Both the position numbers and the translations under genes were made by a program. The notes under the pieces are model-generated. The model saw only the letters and a list, made by a program, of their open reading frames with translations. It was not told where the DNA came from and did no database searches. Source: Eulemur rufifrons (lineage: Eukaryota > Chordata > Mammalia > Primates > Lemuridae). From it: a DNA stretch of 64,000 bases. This document shows, piece after piece, positions 32,354-45,072 of the stretch. The stretch spans positions 188,412 through 252,411 of the forward strand of contig NW_027182938.1 in NCBI RefSeq assembly GCF_041146395.1, in the 5' to 3' direction. How positions within the stretch are numbered: position 1 is the first letter of the stretch; each line of letters opens with the position of its first letter.

Positions 32354-34595
32354 TGAGGCGGGTGCCGTGGGACGCCCCAAGAGGCCCAGCGGCCAGGCGT
32401 CCCTCCCTGCCCAGTCGAGTCCCTCCCGCCCGACGCCCTGGCGCCCTGGCGCTTCCCGAGATCCCCGTGTCCAGATCGGGGCGCGGGGAGGCGGGCGGGG
32501 GGCGGGGCTGAGGGCAGGGGGAGACCCACCGCCGGGTCTGGCGCGCGGGCGCACACGCCCCCGTCCGCCACCGCCAACAGGGACGCACCGCGCCAGCGTC
32601 CCACGCCCCAGCGATCGGACCCGCGGACACGGACACGGGCGCGCAGGGACAGCCTTCCCGGCGTGGCGACGGAGGGCCGGAGCCGGAGAGTGCGCGGGAG
32701 CCGGCCCTCCCCCGCGCCACGCCGGGGCACGGTGAGGAGGGGGTCGGGGGCGGGGCCGGGACCAGGAGGCGGGGCCGTGGGCCCGGTCCCTCCCCGCAGG
32801 TCCCGAAGACGCGCGGCCCCCCTGCCTGGGGAGGACCGTTCTGCCCCGATCCCCGTCGGGGCCGGGGGGTGGGCGGAGGAGCGGGGTGGCGGGAGGAGCC
32901 GGGGACGTCCCGGAGTACGGGGGGGGGGGGGGGGCTGCGGAGAGCCAGCGGCGCTTAGGGATCCCGCCACCCGGCTCCCTGTGGGCCCGGGTCTGGGGCC
33001 CACCCCCGGCAGCCTGCAGAAGGGCCGGGACGGCCCCGCCGCTCCCGCTGCGGCTGCCGCTGCCGCCGCCTGGCGGTGGTGCCGCGGCGGGGGGAGGGGA
33101 GGAGGCGGCGGGGGCGGGGGCCGAGGCCGGGGGCGGGGCGGGGTGGCGGGAGCCGGGGCCGGCCGGGAGGGCGGAGGGAGGGGGCTCCCCCTTCGCCACC
33201 CCCCGCCCCCCGACCCCCGCAGGCCGGCGGGCGGGACCAAAGAAGGGGCGAAAGCCTAGGGCACCCCACCCGGTAGGGAGGAAACTTAAAACCCCGATCG
33301 CTCTGTCGGCTGGGAGGGGAACCCTTCCACGCACGCTGCCCACGGGGCAGCTGGATTTATACAACCATTTGGAAAACAATTTAGCATAAAGGGATAAAAA
33401 AAAAAAAAAAAGAACAAAAAAAAAAAAACCAGGGGCATGATGTAGGAACAAGCCTATTCTCTGCGTGGCACGTACCATAGAGAAGAGAGGGCACGCGTGA
33501 CCGGGAAACACCCGGGGCGGTACTCACGGGAGCCCCGTTTTCGTGGACCCGGTGAAAGACGGTTCAGAGAGATTTCCACGTCTCCCTGCGGTGCCGGTCC
33601 ACAGCAGCGCCGACGAACCGCAGCTTCGCGTGTGAGAGAGGATGCTTCTCCGGACCCAAGGTCTCCCCTGGAACACAAGTTCCCCAGAATGAAGCCAGAA
33701 GGGTTCCACGTATATGATAGAGCCCGTGAAAGGAACAGAACGTCTCCGTGAGAGAGTCACGTCCTAGGGAGCCAAAACTTTCAAAGGAAAAGCGAGGAAA
33801 AGGGTGACCGTCCACAGGGGATTTGTTTGGGAGAAGGGTTTTCTGGGTTCCAGGCCTTCAGGAACAGACACACAGCGGTGTCCAACCCGGGAATAAACTC
33901 CCACGTGTATAAGGTCGGCGGTGGAGGCTCGGTACAGTTCATTCTATTTAATAGAATCATCACAACGCTTATGCTCTAACATATCCACTTCCCAAGTTAA
34001 AAGTAAAAGAGAAAGAAACAGACTGTAAATTTCTAGTTGTCATAACCCCCTTTAAATTGGATCATGTCTTCATTCGGGGGAAATGATTATCTTGGGGATT
34101 CTGCGTCCATCTGTCTGGGAACACTGTCTAACTCTCCATGGATTTGGGCCGTCCTTGATGCTTCTGCCAAGTTTTCCGTGTAAGTCGGCACCCGTTTCCC
34201 CTAGGTGCGACGTAGATCTTCTGCGACCTCGAATATGAATCCTTTGGAAAAGTTGCATTCGTTATCGTGTATTGGGCCTGAGCGTGTGCTGAATTTAGAG
34301 CCGGTCCGTCAGAAGTTGCGGAGGCCCGGCCCTGCCACAGCTGTCTGAGGGGCGACAGCCTCGGGGACTGAGCCTTGACATGTAAAAACCTGACCTCTCT
34401 CCAGGGTCCACGGGGCAGGGTCCGGGCCAGCCGGGGCGGTGGGGGCAGGCCCGGGGCGGGCCCGGAGGGCGGAGGGCCCCCCCTTCCCAGCCGAGGCGGG
34501 CGGCGGAGGAGGAGCCCGCCCCCCCACACACACACACGCCTTCTGGGCCTGGGGGTCGGGAGAGCCAAAGAGGCAAAGGAAAAAAAAACAAAAAA

Positions 34596-34704
34596 GCGTA
34601 CGGCGGCCCCCGGGTCTCCCATCCAGGGCCCGGCCGGGACCGACCCTGCTTAGCTTCCCAGACCAGACGGGATCGGGCGCCTCCGGGGCGGCGCGGCCTT
34701 AGAC
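34596..34704 (-). pseudogene. 5S rRNA-derived copy, class A (U9), L-type flank
   Basis: Reference body with T6 and the full L flank. Confidence 0.89.
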
Positions 34705-35923
34705 TGAGGCGGGAGCTCCCGGAGGCCCCAAGAGGCCCAGCGGCCAGGCGTCCCTCCCTGCCCAGTCCAGTGCCTCCCGCCCGCCGCCCTGGCGCTTCGC
34801 CAGACCCCCTGTCCAGATCGGGGCGGGGGGGGCTGGGGGGCGAAGGTGGGCGGGGACCAGGGCAAGGAGAGACTGACGGGTCTGGCGGTCGGTCGGGCGC
34901 ACACGGCCCCCTCCCCCACCGAAAACAGGGACGCACCGCACCAGCGTCCCACGCCCCAGCGATCGGACCCACGGACACGGACACGGGCGCGCAGGGACAG
35001 CCTTCCAGGCGTGGGGAGGGCGGGACGGAGCCGGAGAGTGCGCGGGAGCCGGCCCTCCCCCGCGCCAGGCCAGGGCACGGTGGGCAGGGGCTCGGGGGCG
35101 GGGCCGGGACCAGGAGGCGGGGCCGGGAGGTCCGGAAGACGCGCGGCCCCCCTGCCTGGGGAGGACCGTTCTGCCCCGATCCCCGATCCCCGTCGGGGCA
35201 CGCGGGTGGCAGCGGCACCCGCGGGGTCCCGGTGCCGGCCGGCCCGTCGCTTGGTCGGGCGGCCGGCGGGTCGTTGGGGTCCGGGAGCGCGCGCTCCCCG
35301 CTGTTCCCTGGTTTCCCGTGGCACGTCCTCTCTGTCTGCCCGGGTGGCCGTGGCCGGCGACCTGCCGTGTGCGGCGCGGTGCGGTGCGCCTGTGTGTCCC
35401 TCGGGAGCCCCCCCGCCTCCCCGGGAGAGGAGCCCCGCCCAGCGTGAGTCCCGGGCCGGAGGCCCCGGTGTGCGGGGGCGGAGAGGAAGTCCACGGTGGG
35501 CTGGGGGTCGGGGGCCCAGGGGACGGTTTTCTTCCGCGGGCTGGCCCCCCGCCCGCCGAAGGGGACGTCCCGGAGTACGGGGGGCCGGGGAGAGCCAGCA
35601 GCGCTTAGGGATCCCGCCACCCGGTCCGCTGTGGGCCCGGGTCTGGGGCCCCCCCGGCTGCCGGCAGAAGGGCTGGGATGGCCCCGCCGCTCCCGCTCCC
35701 GCTGCCGCCGCCTGGCGGTGCTGCAGGGGAAGAGGCGCCGGGGGCCGGGGCCGGGCCGGGGGAGGAGCGGGGTGGCGGGAGCCGGGGACGTTTCGGAGGG
35801 CGGAGGGGCCCCCCCTTCCCAGCCTAGGCGGGCGGAGGAGGGGGAGACCCCCCCACACACACACACATTCCGGGCCAGGGGGGGTCGGGACAGCAAAAGA
35901 GGCAAAGGAAAAAGAAAACAAAA

Positions 35924-36031
35924 GCGTACGGCGGCCCCCGGTCTCCCATCCAGGGCCTGGCCGGGCCCGACCCTGCTTAGCTTCCCAGAGCAGACGGGAT
36001 CGGGCGCCTCAGGGGCGGCGCGGCCTTAGAC
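35924..36031 (-). pseudogene. 5S rRNA-derived copy, class B (U9)
   Basis: 108 nt; C7 flank, in an L unit rather than the more common S unit. Confidence 0.89.
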
Positions 36032-36475
36032 TGAGGCGGGTGCCGTGGGACGCCCCAAGAGGCCCAGCGGCCAGGCGTCCTTCCCTGCCCAGTCGAGTCC
36101 CTCCCGCCCGCCGCCCTGGCGCCCTGGCGCTTCCCGAGACCCCCGTGTCCAGCTCGGGGCGCGGGGAGGCGGGCGGGGGGCGGGGCTGAGGGCAGGGGGA
36201 GACCGACGGGTCTGGCGCGCGGGCGCACACGCCCCCCTCCGTCACCGCCAACACGGACGCACCGCGCCAGCGTCCCACGCCCCCACGAGCAGACCCACGG
36301 ACAGGGACACGGGCGCGCAGGGACAGACTTCCCGGCGTGGGGACGGAGGGCCAGAGCTGGAGAGTGCGCGGGTGCGGGCTCTCCCCCGCGCCACGCCGGT
36401 GACACACACAGGCACACAGCTTCCAGGCCAGGGGGCGGGGCAGCAAAAGAGGCAAAGGACAAAAAAAACAAAAAA

Positions 36476-36593
36476 GCGTACGGCGGCCCCCGGGTCTCCC
36501 GGGTCTCCCATCCAGGACCCGGCCGGGCCCGACCCTGCTTAGCTTCCCAGAGCAGACGGGATCGGGCGCCTTCGGGGCGGCGCGGCCTTAGAC
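36476..36593 (-). pseudogene. 5S rRNA-derived copy, class C (U9)
   Basis: 118 nt, reference form. Confidence 0.89.
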
Positions 36594-38834
36594 TGAGGCG
36601 GGTGCCGTGGGACGCCCCAAGAGGCCCAGCGGCCAGGCGTCCCTCCCTGCCCAGTCGAGTCCCTCCCGCCCGACGCCCTGGCGCCCTGGCGCTTCCCGAG
36701 ATCCCCGTGTCCAGATCGGGGCGCGGGGAGGCGGGCGGGGGGCGGGGCTGAGGGCAGGGGGAGACCCACCGCCGGGTCTGGCGCGCGGGCGCACACGCCC
36801 CCGTCCGCCACCGCCAACAGGGACGCACCGCGCCAGCGTCCCACGCCCCAGCGATCGGACCCGCGGACACGGACACGGGCGCGCAGGGACAGCCTTCCCG
36901 GCGTGGCGACGGAGGGCCGGAGCCGGAGAGTGCGCGGGAGCCGGCCCTCCCCCGCGCCACGCCGGGGCACGGTGAGGAGGGGGTCGGGGGCGGGGCCGGG
37001 ACCAGGAGGCGGGGCCGTGGGCCCGGTCCCTCCCCGCAGGTCCCGAAGACGCGCGGCCCCCCTGCCTGGGGAGGACCGTTCTGCCCCGATCCCCGTCGGG
37101 GCCGGGGGGTGGGCGGAGGAGCGGGGTGGCGGGAGGAGCCGGGGACGTCCCGGAGTACGGGGGGGGGGGGGGGCTGCGGAGAGCCAGCGGCGCTTAGGGA
37201 TCCCGCCACCCGGCTCCCTGTGGGCCCGGGTCTGGGGCCCACCCCCGGCAGCCTGCAGAAGGGCCGGGACGGCCCCGCCGCTCCCGCTGCGGCTGCCGCT
37301 GCCGCCGCCTGGCGGTGGTGCCGCGGCGGGGGGAGGGGAGGAGGCGGCGGGGGCGGGGGCCGAGGCCGGGGGCGGGGCGGGGTGGCGGGAGCCGGGGCCG
37401 GCCGGGAGGGCGGAGGGAGGGGGCTCCCCCTTCGCCACCCCCCGCCCCCCGACCCCCGCAGGCCGGCGGGCGGGACCAAAGAAGGGGCGAAAGCCTAGGG
37501 CACCCCACCCGGTAGGGAGGAAACTTAAAACCCCGATCGCTCTGTCGGCTGGGAGGGGAACCCTTCCACGCACGCTGCCCACGGGGCAGCTGGATTTATA
37601 CAACCATTTGGAAAACAATTTAGCATAAAGGGATAAAAAAAAAAAAAAAAGAACAAAAAAAAAAAAACCAGGGGCATGATGTAGGAACAAGCCTATTCTC
37701 TGCGTGGCACGTACCATAGAGAAGAGAGGGCACGCGTGACCGGGAAACACCCGGGGCGGTACTCACGGGAGCCCCGTTTTCGTGGACCCGGTGAAAGACG
37801 GTTCAGAGAGATTTCCACGTCTCCCTGCGGTGCCGGTCCACAGCAGCGCCGACGAACCGCAGCTTCGCGTGTGAGAGAGGATGCTTCTCCGGACCCAAGG
37901 TCTCCCCTGGAACACAAGTTCCCCAGAATGAAGCCAGAAGGGTTCCACGTATATGATAGAGCCCGTGAAAGGAACAGAACGTCTCCGTGAGAGAGTCACG
38001 TCCTAGGGAGCCAAAACTTTCAAAGGAAAAGCGAGGAAAAGGGTGACCGTCCACAGGGGATTTGTTTGGGAGAAGGGTTTTCTGGGTTCCAGGCCTTCAG
38101 GAACAGACACACAGCGGTGTCCAACCCGGGAATAAACTCCCACGTGTATAAGGTCGGCGGTGGAGGCTCGGTACAGTTCATTCTATTTAATAGAATCATC
38201 ACAACGCTTATGCTCTAACATATCCACTTCCCAAGTTAAAAGTAAAAGAGAAAGAAACAGACTGTAAATTTCTAGTTGTCATAACCCCCTTTAAATTGGA
38301 TCATGTCTTCATTCGGGGGAAATGATTATCTTGGGGATTCTGCGTCCATCTGTCTGGGAACACTGTCTAACTCTCCATGGATTTGGGCCGTCCTTGATGC
38401 TTCTGCCAAGTTTTCCGTGTAAGTCGGCACCCGTTTCCCCTAGGTGCGACGTAGATCTTCTGCGACCTCGAATATGAATCCTTTGGAAAAGTTGCATTCG
38501 TTATCGTGTATTGGGCCTGAGCGTGTGCTGAATTTAGAGCCGGTCCGTCAGAAGTTGCGGAGGCCCGGCCCTGCCACAGCTGTCTGAGGGGCGACAGCCT
38601 CGGGGACTGAGCCTTGACATGTAAAAACCTGACCTCTCTCCAGGGTCCACGGGGCAGGGTCCGGGCCAGCCGGGGCGGTGGGGGCAGGCCCGGGGCGGGC
38701 CCGGAGGGCGGAGGGCCCCCCCTTCCCAGCCGAGGCGGGCGGCGGAGGAGGAGCCCGCCCCCCCACACACACACACGCCTTCTGGGCCTGGGGGTCGGGA
38801 GAGCCAAAGAGGCAAAGGAAAAAAAAACAAAAAA

Positions 38835-38943
38835 GCGTACGGCGGCCCCCGGGTCTCCCATCCAGGGCCCGGCCGGGACCGACCCTGCTTAGCTTCCCAG
38901 ACCAGACGGGATCGGGCGCCTCCGGGGCGGCGCGGCCTTAGAC
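38835..38943 (-). pseudogene. 5S rRNA-derived copy, class A (U10), L-type flank
   Basis: Reference body with T6 and the full L flank. Confidence 0.89.
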
Positions 38944-40162
38944 TGAGGCGGGAGCTCCCGGAGGCCCCAAGAGGCCCAGCGGCCAGGCGTCCCTCCCTGC
39001 CCAGTCCAGTGCCTCCCGCCCGCCGCCCTGGCGCTTCGCCAGACCCCCTGTCCAGATCGGGGCGGGGGGGGCTGGGGGGCGAAGGTGGGCGGGGACCAGG
39101 GCAAGGAGAGACTGACGGGTCTGGCGGTCGGTCGGGCGCACACGGCCCCCTCCCCCACCGAAAACAGGGACGCACCGCACCAGCGTCCCACGCCCCAGCG
39201 ATCGGACCCACGGACACGGACACGGGCGCGCAGGGACAGCCTTCCAGGCGTGGGGAGGGCGGGACGGAGCCGGAGAGTGCGCGGGAGCCGGCCCTCCCCC
39301 GCGCCAGGCCAGGGCACGGTGGGCAGGGGCTCGGGGGCGGGGCCGGGACCAGGAGGCGGGGCCGGGAGGTCCGGAAGACGCGCGGCCCCCCTGCCTGGGG
39401 AGGACCGTTCTGCCCCGATCCCCGATCCCCGTCGGGGCACGCGGGTGGCAGCGGCACCCGCGGGGTCCCGGTGCCGGCCGGCCCGTCGCTTGGTCGGGCG
39501 GCCGGCGGGTCGTTGGGGTCCGGGAGCGCGCGCTCCCCGCTGTTCCCTGGTTTCCCGTGGCACGTCCTCTCTGTCTGCCCGGGTGGCCGTGGCCGGCGAC
39601 CTGCCGTGTGCGGCGCGGTGCGGTGCGCCTGTGTGTCCCTCGGGAGCCCCCCCGCCTCCCCGGGAGAGGAGCCCCGCCCAGCGTGAGTCCCGGGCCGGAG
39701 GCCCCGGTGTGCGGGGGCGGAGAGGAAGTCCACGGTGGGCTGGGGGTCGGGGGCCCAGGGGACGGTTTTCTTCCGCGGGCTGGCCCCCCGCCCGCCGAAG
39801 GGGACGTCCCGGAGTACGGGGGGCCGGGGAGAGCCAGCAGCGCTTAGGGATCCCGCCACCCGGTCCGCTGTGGGCCCGGGTCTGGGGCCCCCCCGGCTGC
39901 CGGCAGAAGGGCTGGGATGGCCCCGCCGCTCCCGCTCCCGCTGCCGCCGCCTGGCGGTGCTGCAGGGGAAGAGGCGCCGGGGGCCGGGGCCGGGCCGGGG
40001 GAGGAGCGGGGTGGCGGGAGCCGGGGACGTTTCGGAGGGCGGAGGGGCCCCCCCTTCCCAGCCTAGGCGGGCGGAGGAGGGGGAGACCCCCCCACACACA
40101 CACACATTCCGGGCCAGGGGGGGTCGGGACAGCAAAAGAGGCAAAGGAAAAAGAAAACAAAA

Positions 40163-40270
40163 GCGTACGGCGGCCCCCGGTCTCCCATCCAGGGCCTGGC
40201 CGGGCCCGACCCTGCTTAGCTTCCCAGAGCAGACGGGATCGGGCGCCTCAGGGGCGGCGCGGCCTTAGAC
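40163..40270 (-). pseudogene. 5S rRNA-derived copy, class B (U10)
   Basis: 108 nt; C7 flank. Confidence 0.89.
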
Positions 40271-40714
40271 TGAGGCGGGTGCCGTGGGACGCCCCAAGAG
40301 GCCCAGCGGCCAGGCGTCCTTCCCTGCCCAGTCGAGTCCCTCCCGCCCGCCGCCCTGGCGCCCTGGCGCTTCCCGAGACCCCCGTGTCCAGCTCGGGGCG
40401 CGGGGAGGCGGGCGGGGGGCGGGGCTGAGGGCAGGGGGAGACCGACGGGTCTGGCGCGCGGGCGCACACGCCCCCCTCCGTCACCGCCAACACGGACGCA
40501 CCGCGCCAGCGTCCCACGCCCCCACGAGCAGACCCACGGACAGGGACACGGGCGCGCAGGGACAGACTTCCCGGCGTGGGGACGGAGGGCCAGAGCTGGA
40601 GAGTGCGCGGGTGCGGGCTCTCCCCCGCGCCACGCCGGTGACACACACAGGCACACAGCTTCCAGGCCAGGGGGCGGGGCAGCAAAAGAGGCAAAGGACA
40701 AAAAAAACAAAAAA

Positions 40715-40832
40715 GCGTACGGCGGCCCCCGGGTCTCCCGGGTCTCCCATCCAGGACCCGGCCGGGCCCGACCCTGCTTAGCTTCCCAGAGCAGACGGGA
40801 TCGGGCGCCTTCGGGGCGGCGCGGCCTTAGAC
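40715..40832 (-). pseudogene. 5S rRNA-derived copy, class C (U10)
   Basis: 118 nt, reference form. Confidence 0.89.
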
Positions 40833-43074
40833 TGAGGCGGGTGCCGTGGGACGCCCCAAGAGGCCCAGCGGCCAGGCGTCCCTCCCTGCCCAGTCGAGTC
40901 CCTCCCGCCCGACGCCCTGGCGCCCTGGCGCTTCCCGAGATCCCCGTGTCCAGATCGGGGCGCGGGGAGGCGGGCGGGGGGCGGGGCTGAGGGCAGGGGG
41001 AGACCCACCGCCGGGTCTGGCGCGCGGGCGCACACGCCCCCGTCCGCCACCGCCAACAGGGACGCACCGCGCCAGCGTCCCACGCCCCAGCGATCGGACC
41101 CGCGGACACGGACACGGGCGCGCAGGGACAGCCTTCCCGGCGTGGCGACGGAGGGCCGGAGCCGGAGAGTGCGCGGGAGCCGGCCCTCCCCCGCGCCACG
41201 CCGGGGCACGGTGAGGAGGGGGTCGGGGGCGGGGCCGGGACCAGGAGGCGGGGCCGTGGGCCCGGTCCCTCCCCGCAGGTCCCGAAGACGCGCGGCCCCC
41301 CTGCCTGGGGAGGACCGTTCTGCCCCGATCCCCGTCGGGGCCGGGGGGTGGGCGGAGGAGCGGGGTGGCGGGAGGAGCCGGGGACGTCCCGGAGTACGGG
41401 GGGGGGGGGGGGGCTGCGGAGAGCCAGCGGCGCTTAGGGATCCCGCCACCCGGCTCCCTGTGGGCCCGGGTCTGGGGCCCACCCCCGGCAGCCTGCAGAA
41501 GGGCCGGGACGGCCCCGCCGCTCCCGCTGCGGCTGCCGCTGCCGCCGCCTGGCGGTGGTGCCGCGGCGGGGGGAGGGGAGGAGGCGGCGGGGGCGGGGGC
41601 CGAGGCCGGGGGCGGGGCGGGGTGGCGGGAGCCGGGGCCGGCCGGGAGGGCGGAGGGAGGGGGCTCCCCCTTCGCCACCCCCCGCCCCCCGACCCCCGCA
41701 GGCCGGCGGGCGGGACCAAAGAAGGGGCGAAAGCCTAGGGCACCCCACCCGGTAGGGAGGAAACTTAAAACCCCGATCGCTCTGTCGGCTGGGAGGGGAA
41801 CCCTTCCACGCACGCTGCCCACGGGGCAGCTGGATTTATACAACCATTTGGAAAACAATTTAGCATAAAGGGATAAAAAAAAAAAAAAAAGAACAAAAAA
41901 AAAAAAACCAGGGGCATGATGTAGGAACAAGCCTATTCTCTGCGTGGCACGTACCATAGAGAAGAGAGGGCACGCGTGACCGGGAAACACCCGGGGCGGT
42001 ACTCACGGGAGCCCCGTTTTCGTGGACCCGGTGAAAGACGGTTCAGAGAGATTTCCACGTCTCCCTGCGGTGCCGGTCCACAGCAGCGCCGACGAACCGC
42101 AGCTTCGCGTGTGAGAGAGGATGCTTCTCCGGACCCAAGGTCTCCCCTGGAACACAAGTTCCCCAGAATGAAGCCAGAAGGGTTCCACGTATATGATAGA
42201 GCCCGTGAAAGGAACAGAACGTCTCCGTGAGAGAGTCACGTCCTAGGGAGCCAAAACTTTCAAAGGAAAAGCGAGGAAAAGGGTGACCGTCCACAGGGGA
42301 TTTGTTTGGGAGAAGGGTTTTCTGGGTTCCAGGCCTTCAGGAACAGACACACAGCGGTGTCCAACCCGGGAATAAACTCCCACGTGTATAAGGTCGGCGG
42401 TGGAGGCTCGGTACAGTTCATTCTATTTAATAGAATCATCACAACGCTTATGCTCTAACATATCCACTTCCCAAGTTAAAAGTAAAAGAGAAAGAAACAG
42501 ACTGTAAATTTCTAGTTGTCATAACCCCCTTTAAATTGGATCATGTCTTCATTCGGGGGAAATGATTATCTTGGGGATTCTGCGTCCATCTGTCTGGGAA
42601 CACTGTCTAACTCTCCATGGATTTGGGCCGTCCTTGATGCTTCTGCCAAGTTTTCCGTGTAAGTCGGCACCCGTTTCCCCTAGGTGCGACGTAGATCTTC
42701 TGCGACCTCGAATATGAATCCTTTGGAAAAGTTGCATTCGTTATCGTGTATTGGGCCTGAGCGTGTGCTGAATTTAGAGCCGGTCCGTCAGAAGTTGCGG
42801 AGGCCCGGCCCTGCCACAGCTGTCTGAGGGGCGACAGCCTCGGGGACTGAGCCTTGACATGTAAAAACCTGACCTCTCTCCAGGGTCCACGGGGCAGGGT
42901 CCGGGCCAGCCGGGGCGGTGGGGGCAGGCCCGGGGCGGGCCCGGAGGGCGGAGGGCCCCCCCTTCCCAGCCGAGGCGGGCGGCGGAGGAGGAGCCCGCCC
43001 CCCCACACACACACACGCCTTCTGGGCCTGGGGGTCGGGAGAGCCAAAGAGGCAAAGGAAAAAAAAACAAAAAA

Positions 43075-43183
43075 GCGTACGGCGGCCCCCGGGTCTCCCA
43101 TCCAGGGCCCGGCCGGGACCGACCCTGCTTAGCTTCCCAGACCAGACGGGATCGGGCGCCTCCGGGGCGGCGCGGCCTTAGAC
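43075..43183 (-). pseudogene. 5S rRNA-derived copy, class A (U11), L-type flank
   Basis: Reference body with T6 and the full L flank. Confidence 0.89.
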
Positions 43184-44402
43184 TGAGGCGGGAGCTCCCG
43201 GAGGCCCCAAGAGGCCCAGCGGCCAGGCGTCCCTCCCTGCCCAGTCCAGTGCCTCCCGCCCGCCGCCCTGGCGCTTCGCCAGACCCCCTGTCCAGATCGG
43301 GGCGGGGGGGGCTGGGGGGCGAAGGTGGGCGGGGACCAGGGCAAGGAGAGACTGACGGGTCTGGCGGTCGGTCGGGCGCACACGGCCCCCTCCCCCACCG
43401 AAAACAGGGACGCACCGCACCAGCGTCCCACGCCCCAGCGATCGGACCCACGGACACGGACACGGGCGCGCAGGGACAGCCTTCCAGGCGTGGGGAGGGC
43501 GGGACGGAGCCGGAGAGTGCGCGGGAGCCGGCCCTCCCCCGCGCCAGGCCAGGGCACGGTGGGCAGGGGCTCGGGGGCGGGGCCGGGACCAGGAGGCGGG
43601 GCCGGGAGGTCCGGAAGACGCGCGGCCCCCCTGCCTGGGGAGGACCGTTCTGCCCCGATCCCCGATCCCCGTCGGGGCACGCGGGTGGCAGCGGCACCCG
43701 CGGGGTCCCGGTGCCGGCCGGCCCGTCGCTTGGTCGGGCGGCCGGCGGGTCGTTGGGGTCCGGGAGCGCGCGCTCCCCGCTGTTCCCTGGTTTCCCGTGG
43801 CACGTCCTCTCTGTCTGCCCGGGTGGCCGTGGCCGGCGACCTGCCGTGTGCGGCGCGGTGCGGTGCGCCTGTGTGTCCCTCGGGAGCCCCCCCGCCTCCC
43901 CGGGAGAGGAGCCCCGCCCAGCGTGAGTCCCGGGCCGGAGGCCCCGGTGTGCGGGGGCGGAGAGGAAGTCCACGGTGGGCTGGGGGTCGGGGGCCCAGGG
44001 GACGGTTTTCTTCCGCGGGCTGGCCCCCCGCCCGCCGAAGGGGACGTCCCGGAGTACGGGGGGCCGGGGAGAGCCAGCAGCGCTTAGGGATCCCGCCACC
44101 CGGTCCGCTGTGGGCCCGGGTCTGGGGCCCCCCCGGCTGCCGGCAGAAGGGCTGGGATGGCCCCGCCGCTCCCGCTCCCGCTGCCGCCGCCTGGCGGTGC
44201 TGCAGGGGAAGAGGCGCCGGGGGCCGGGGCCGGGCCGGGGGAGGAGCGGGGTGGCGGGAGCCGGGGACGTTTCGGAGGGCGGAGGGGCCCCCCCTTCCCA
44301 GCCTAGGCGGGCGGAGGAGGGGGAGACCCCCACACACACACACACATTCCGGGCCAGGGGGGGTCGGGACAGCAAAAGAGGCAAAGGAAAAAGAAAACAA
44401 AA

Positions 44403-44510
44403 GCGTACGGCGGCCCCCGGTCTCCCATCCAGGGCCTGGCCGGGCCCGACCCTGCTTAGCTTCCCAGAGCAGACGGGATCGGGCGCCTCAGGGGCGGCGC
44501 GGCCTTAGAC
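44403..44510 (-). pseudogene. 5S rRNA-derived copy, class B (U11)
   Basis: 108 nt; C5 flank. Confidence 0.89.
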
Positions 44511-44954
44511 TGAGGCGGGTGCCGTGGGACGCCCCAAGAGGCCCAGCGGCCAGGCGTCCTTCCCTGCCCAGTCGAGTCCCTCCCGCCCGCCGCCCTGGCG
44601 CCCTGGCGCTTCCCGAGACCCCCGTGTCCAGCTCGGGGCGCGGGGAGGCGGGCGGGGGGCGGGGCTGAGGGCAGGGGGAGACCGACGGGTCTGGCGCGCG
44701 GGCGCACACGCCCCCCTCCGTCACCGCCAACACGGACGCACCGCGCCAGCGTCCCACGCCCCCACGAGCAGACCCACGGACAGGGACACGGGCGCGCAGG
44801 GACAGACTTCCCGGCGTGGGGACGGAGGGCCAGAGCTGGAGAGTGCGCGGGTGCGGGCTCTCCCCCGCGCCACGCCGGTGACACACACAGGCACACAGCT
44901 TCCAGGCCAGGGGGCGGGGCAGCAAAAGAGGCAAAGGACAAAAAAAACAAAAAA

Positions 44955-45072
44955 GCGTACGGCGGCCCCCGGGTCTCCCGGGTCTCCCATCCAGGACCCG
45001 GCCGGGCCCGACCCTGCTTAGCTTCCCAGAGCAGACGGGATCGGGCGCCTTCGGGGCGGCGCGGCCTTAGAC
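44955..45072 (-). pseudogene. 5S rRNA-derived copy, class C (U11)
   Basis: 118 nt, reference form. Confidence 0.89.

Larger units (their letters stand above)
29273..33349. repeat. Macrosatellite unit U8, short form
   Basis: 4077 bp. Markers: S type, C7, G16 at 32919-32934. Confidence 0.97.
33350..37588. repeat. Macrosatellite unit U9, long form
   Basis: 4239 bp. Markers: L type, C7, G15 at 37159-37173. It carries T at 33541, a variant shared only with U10 and U11. Here the strict alternation of C5 and C7 units breaks. Confidence 0.97.
37589..41828. repeat. Macrosatellite unit U10, long form
   Basis: 4240 bp. Markers: L type, C7, G16 at 41398-41413, T at 37780. Confidence 0.97.
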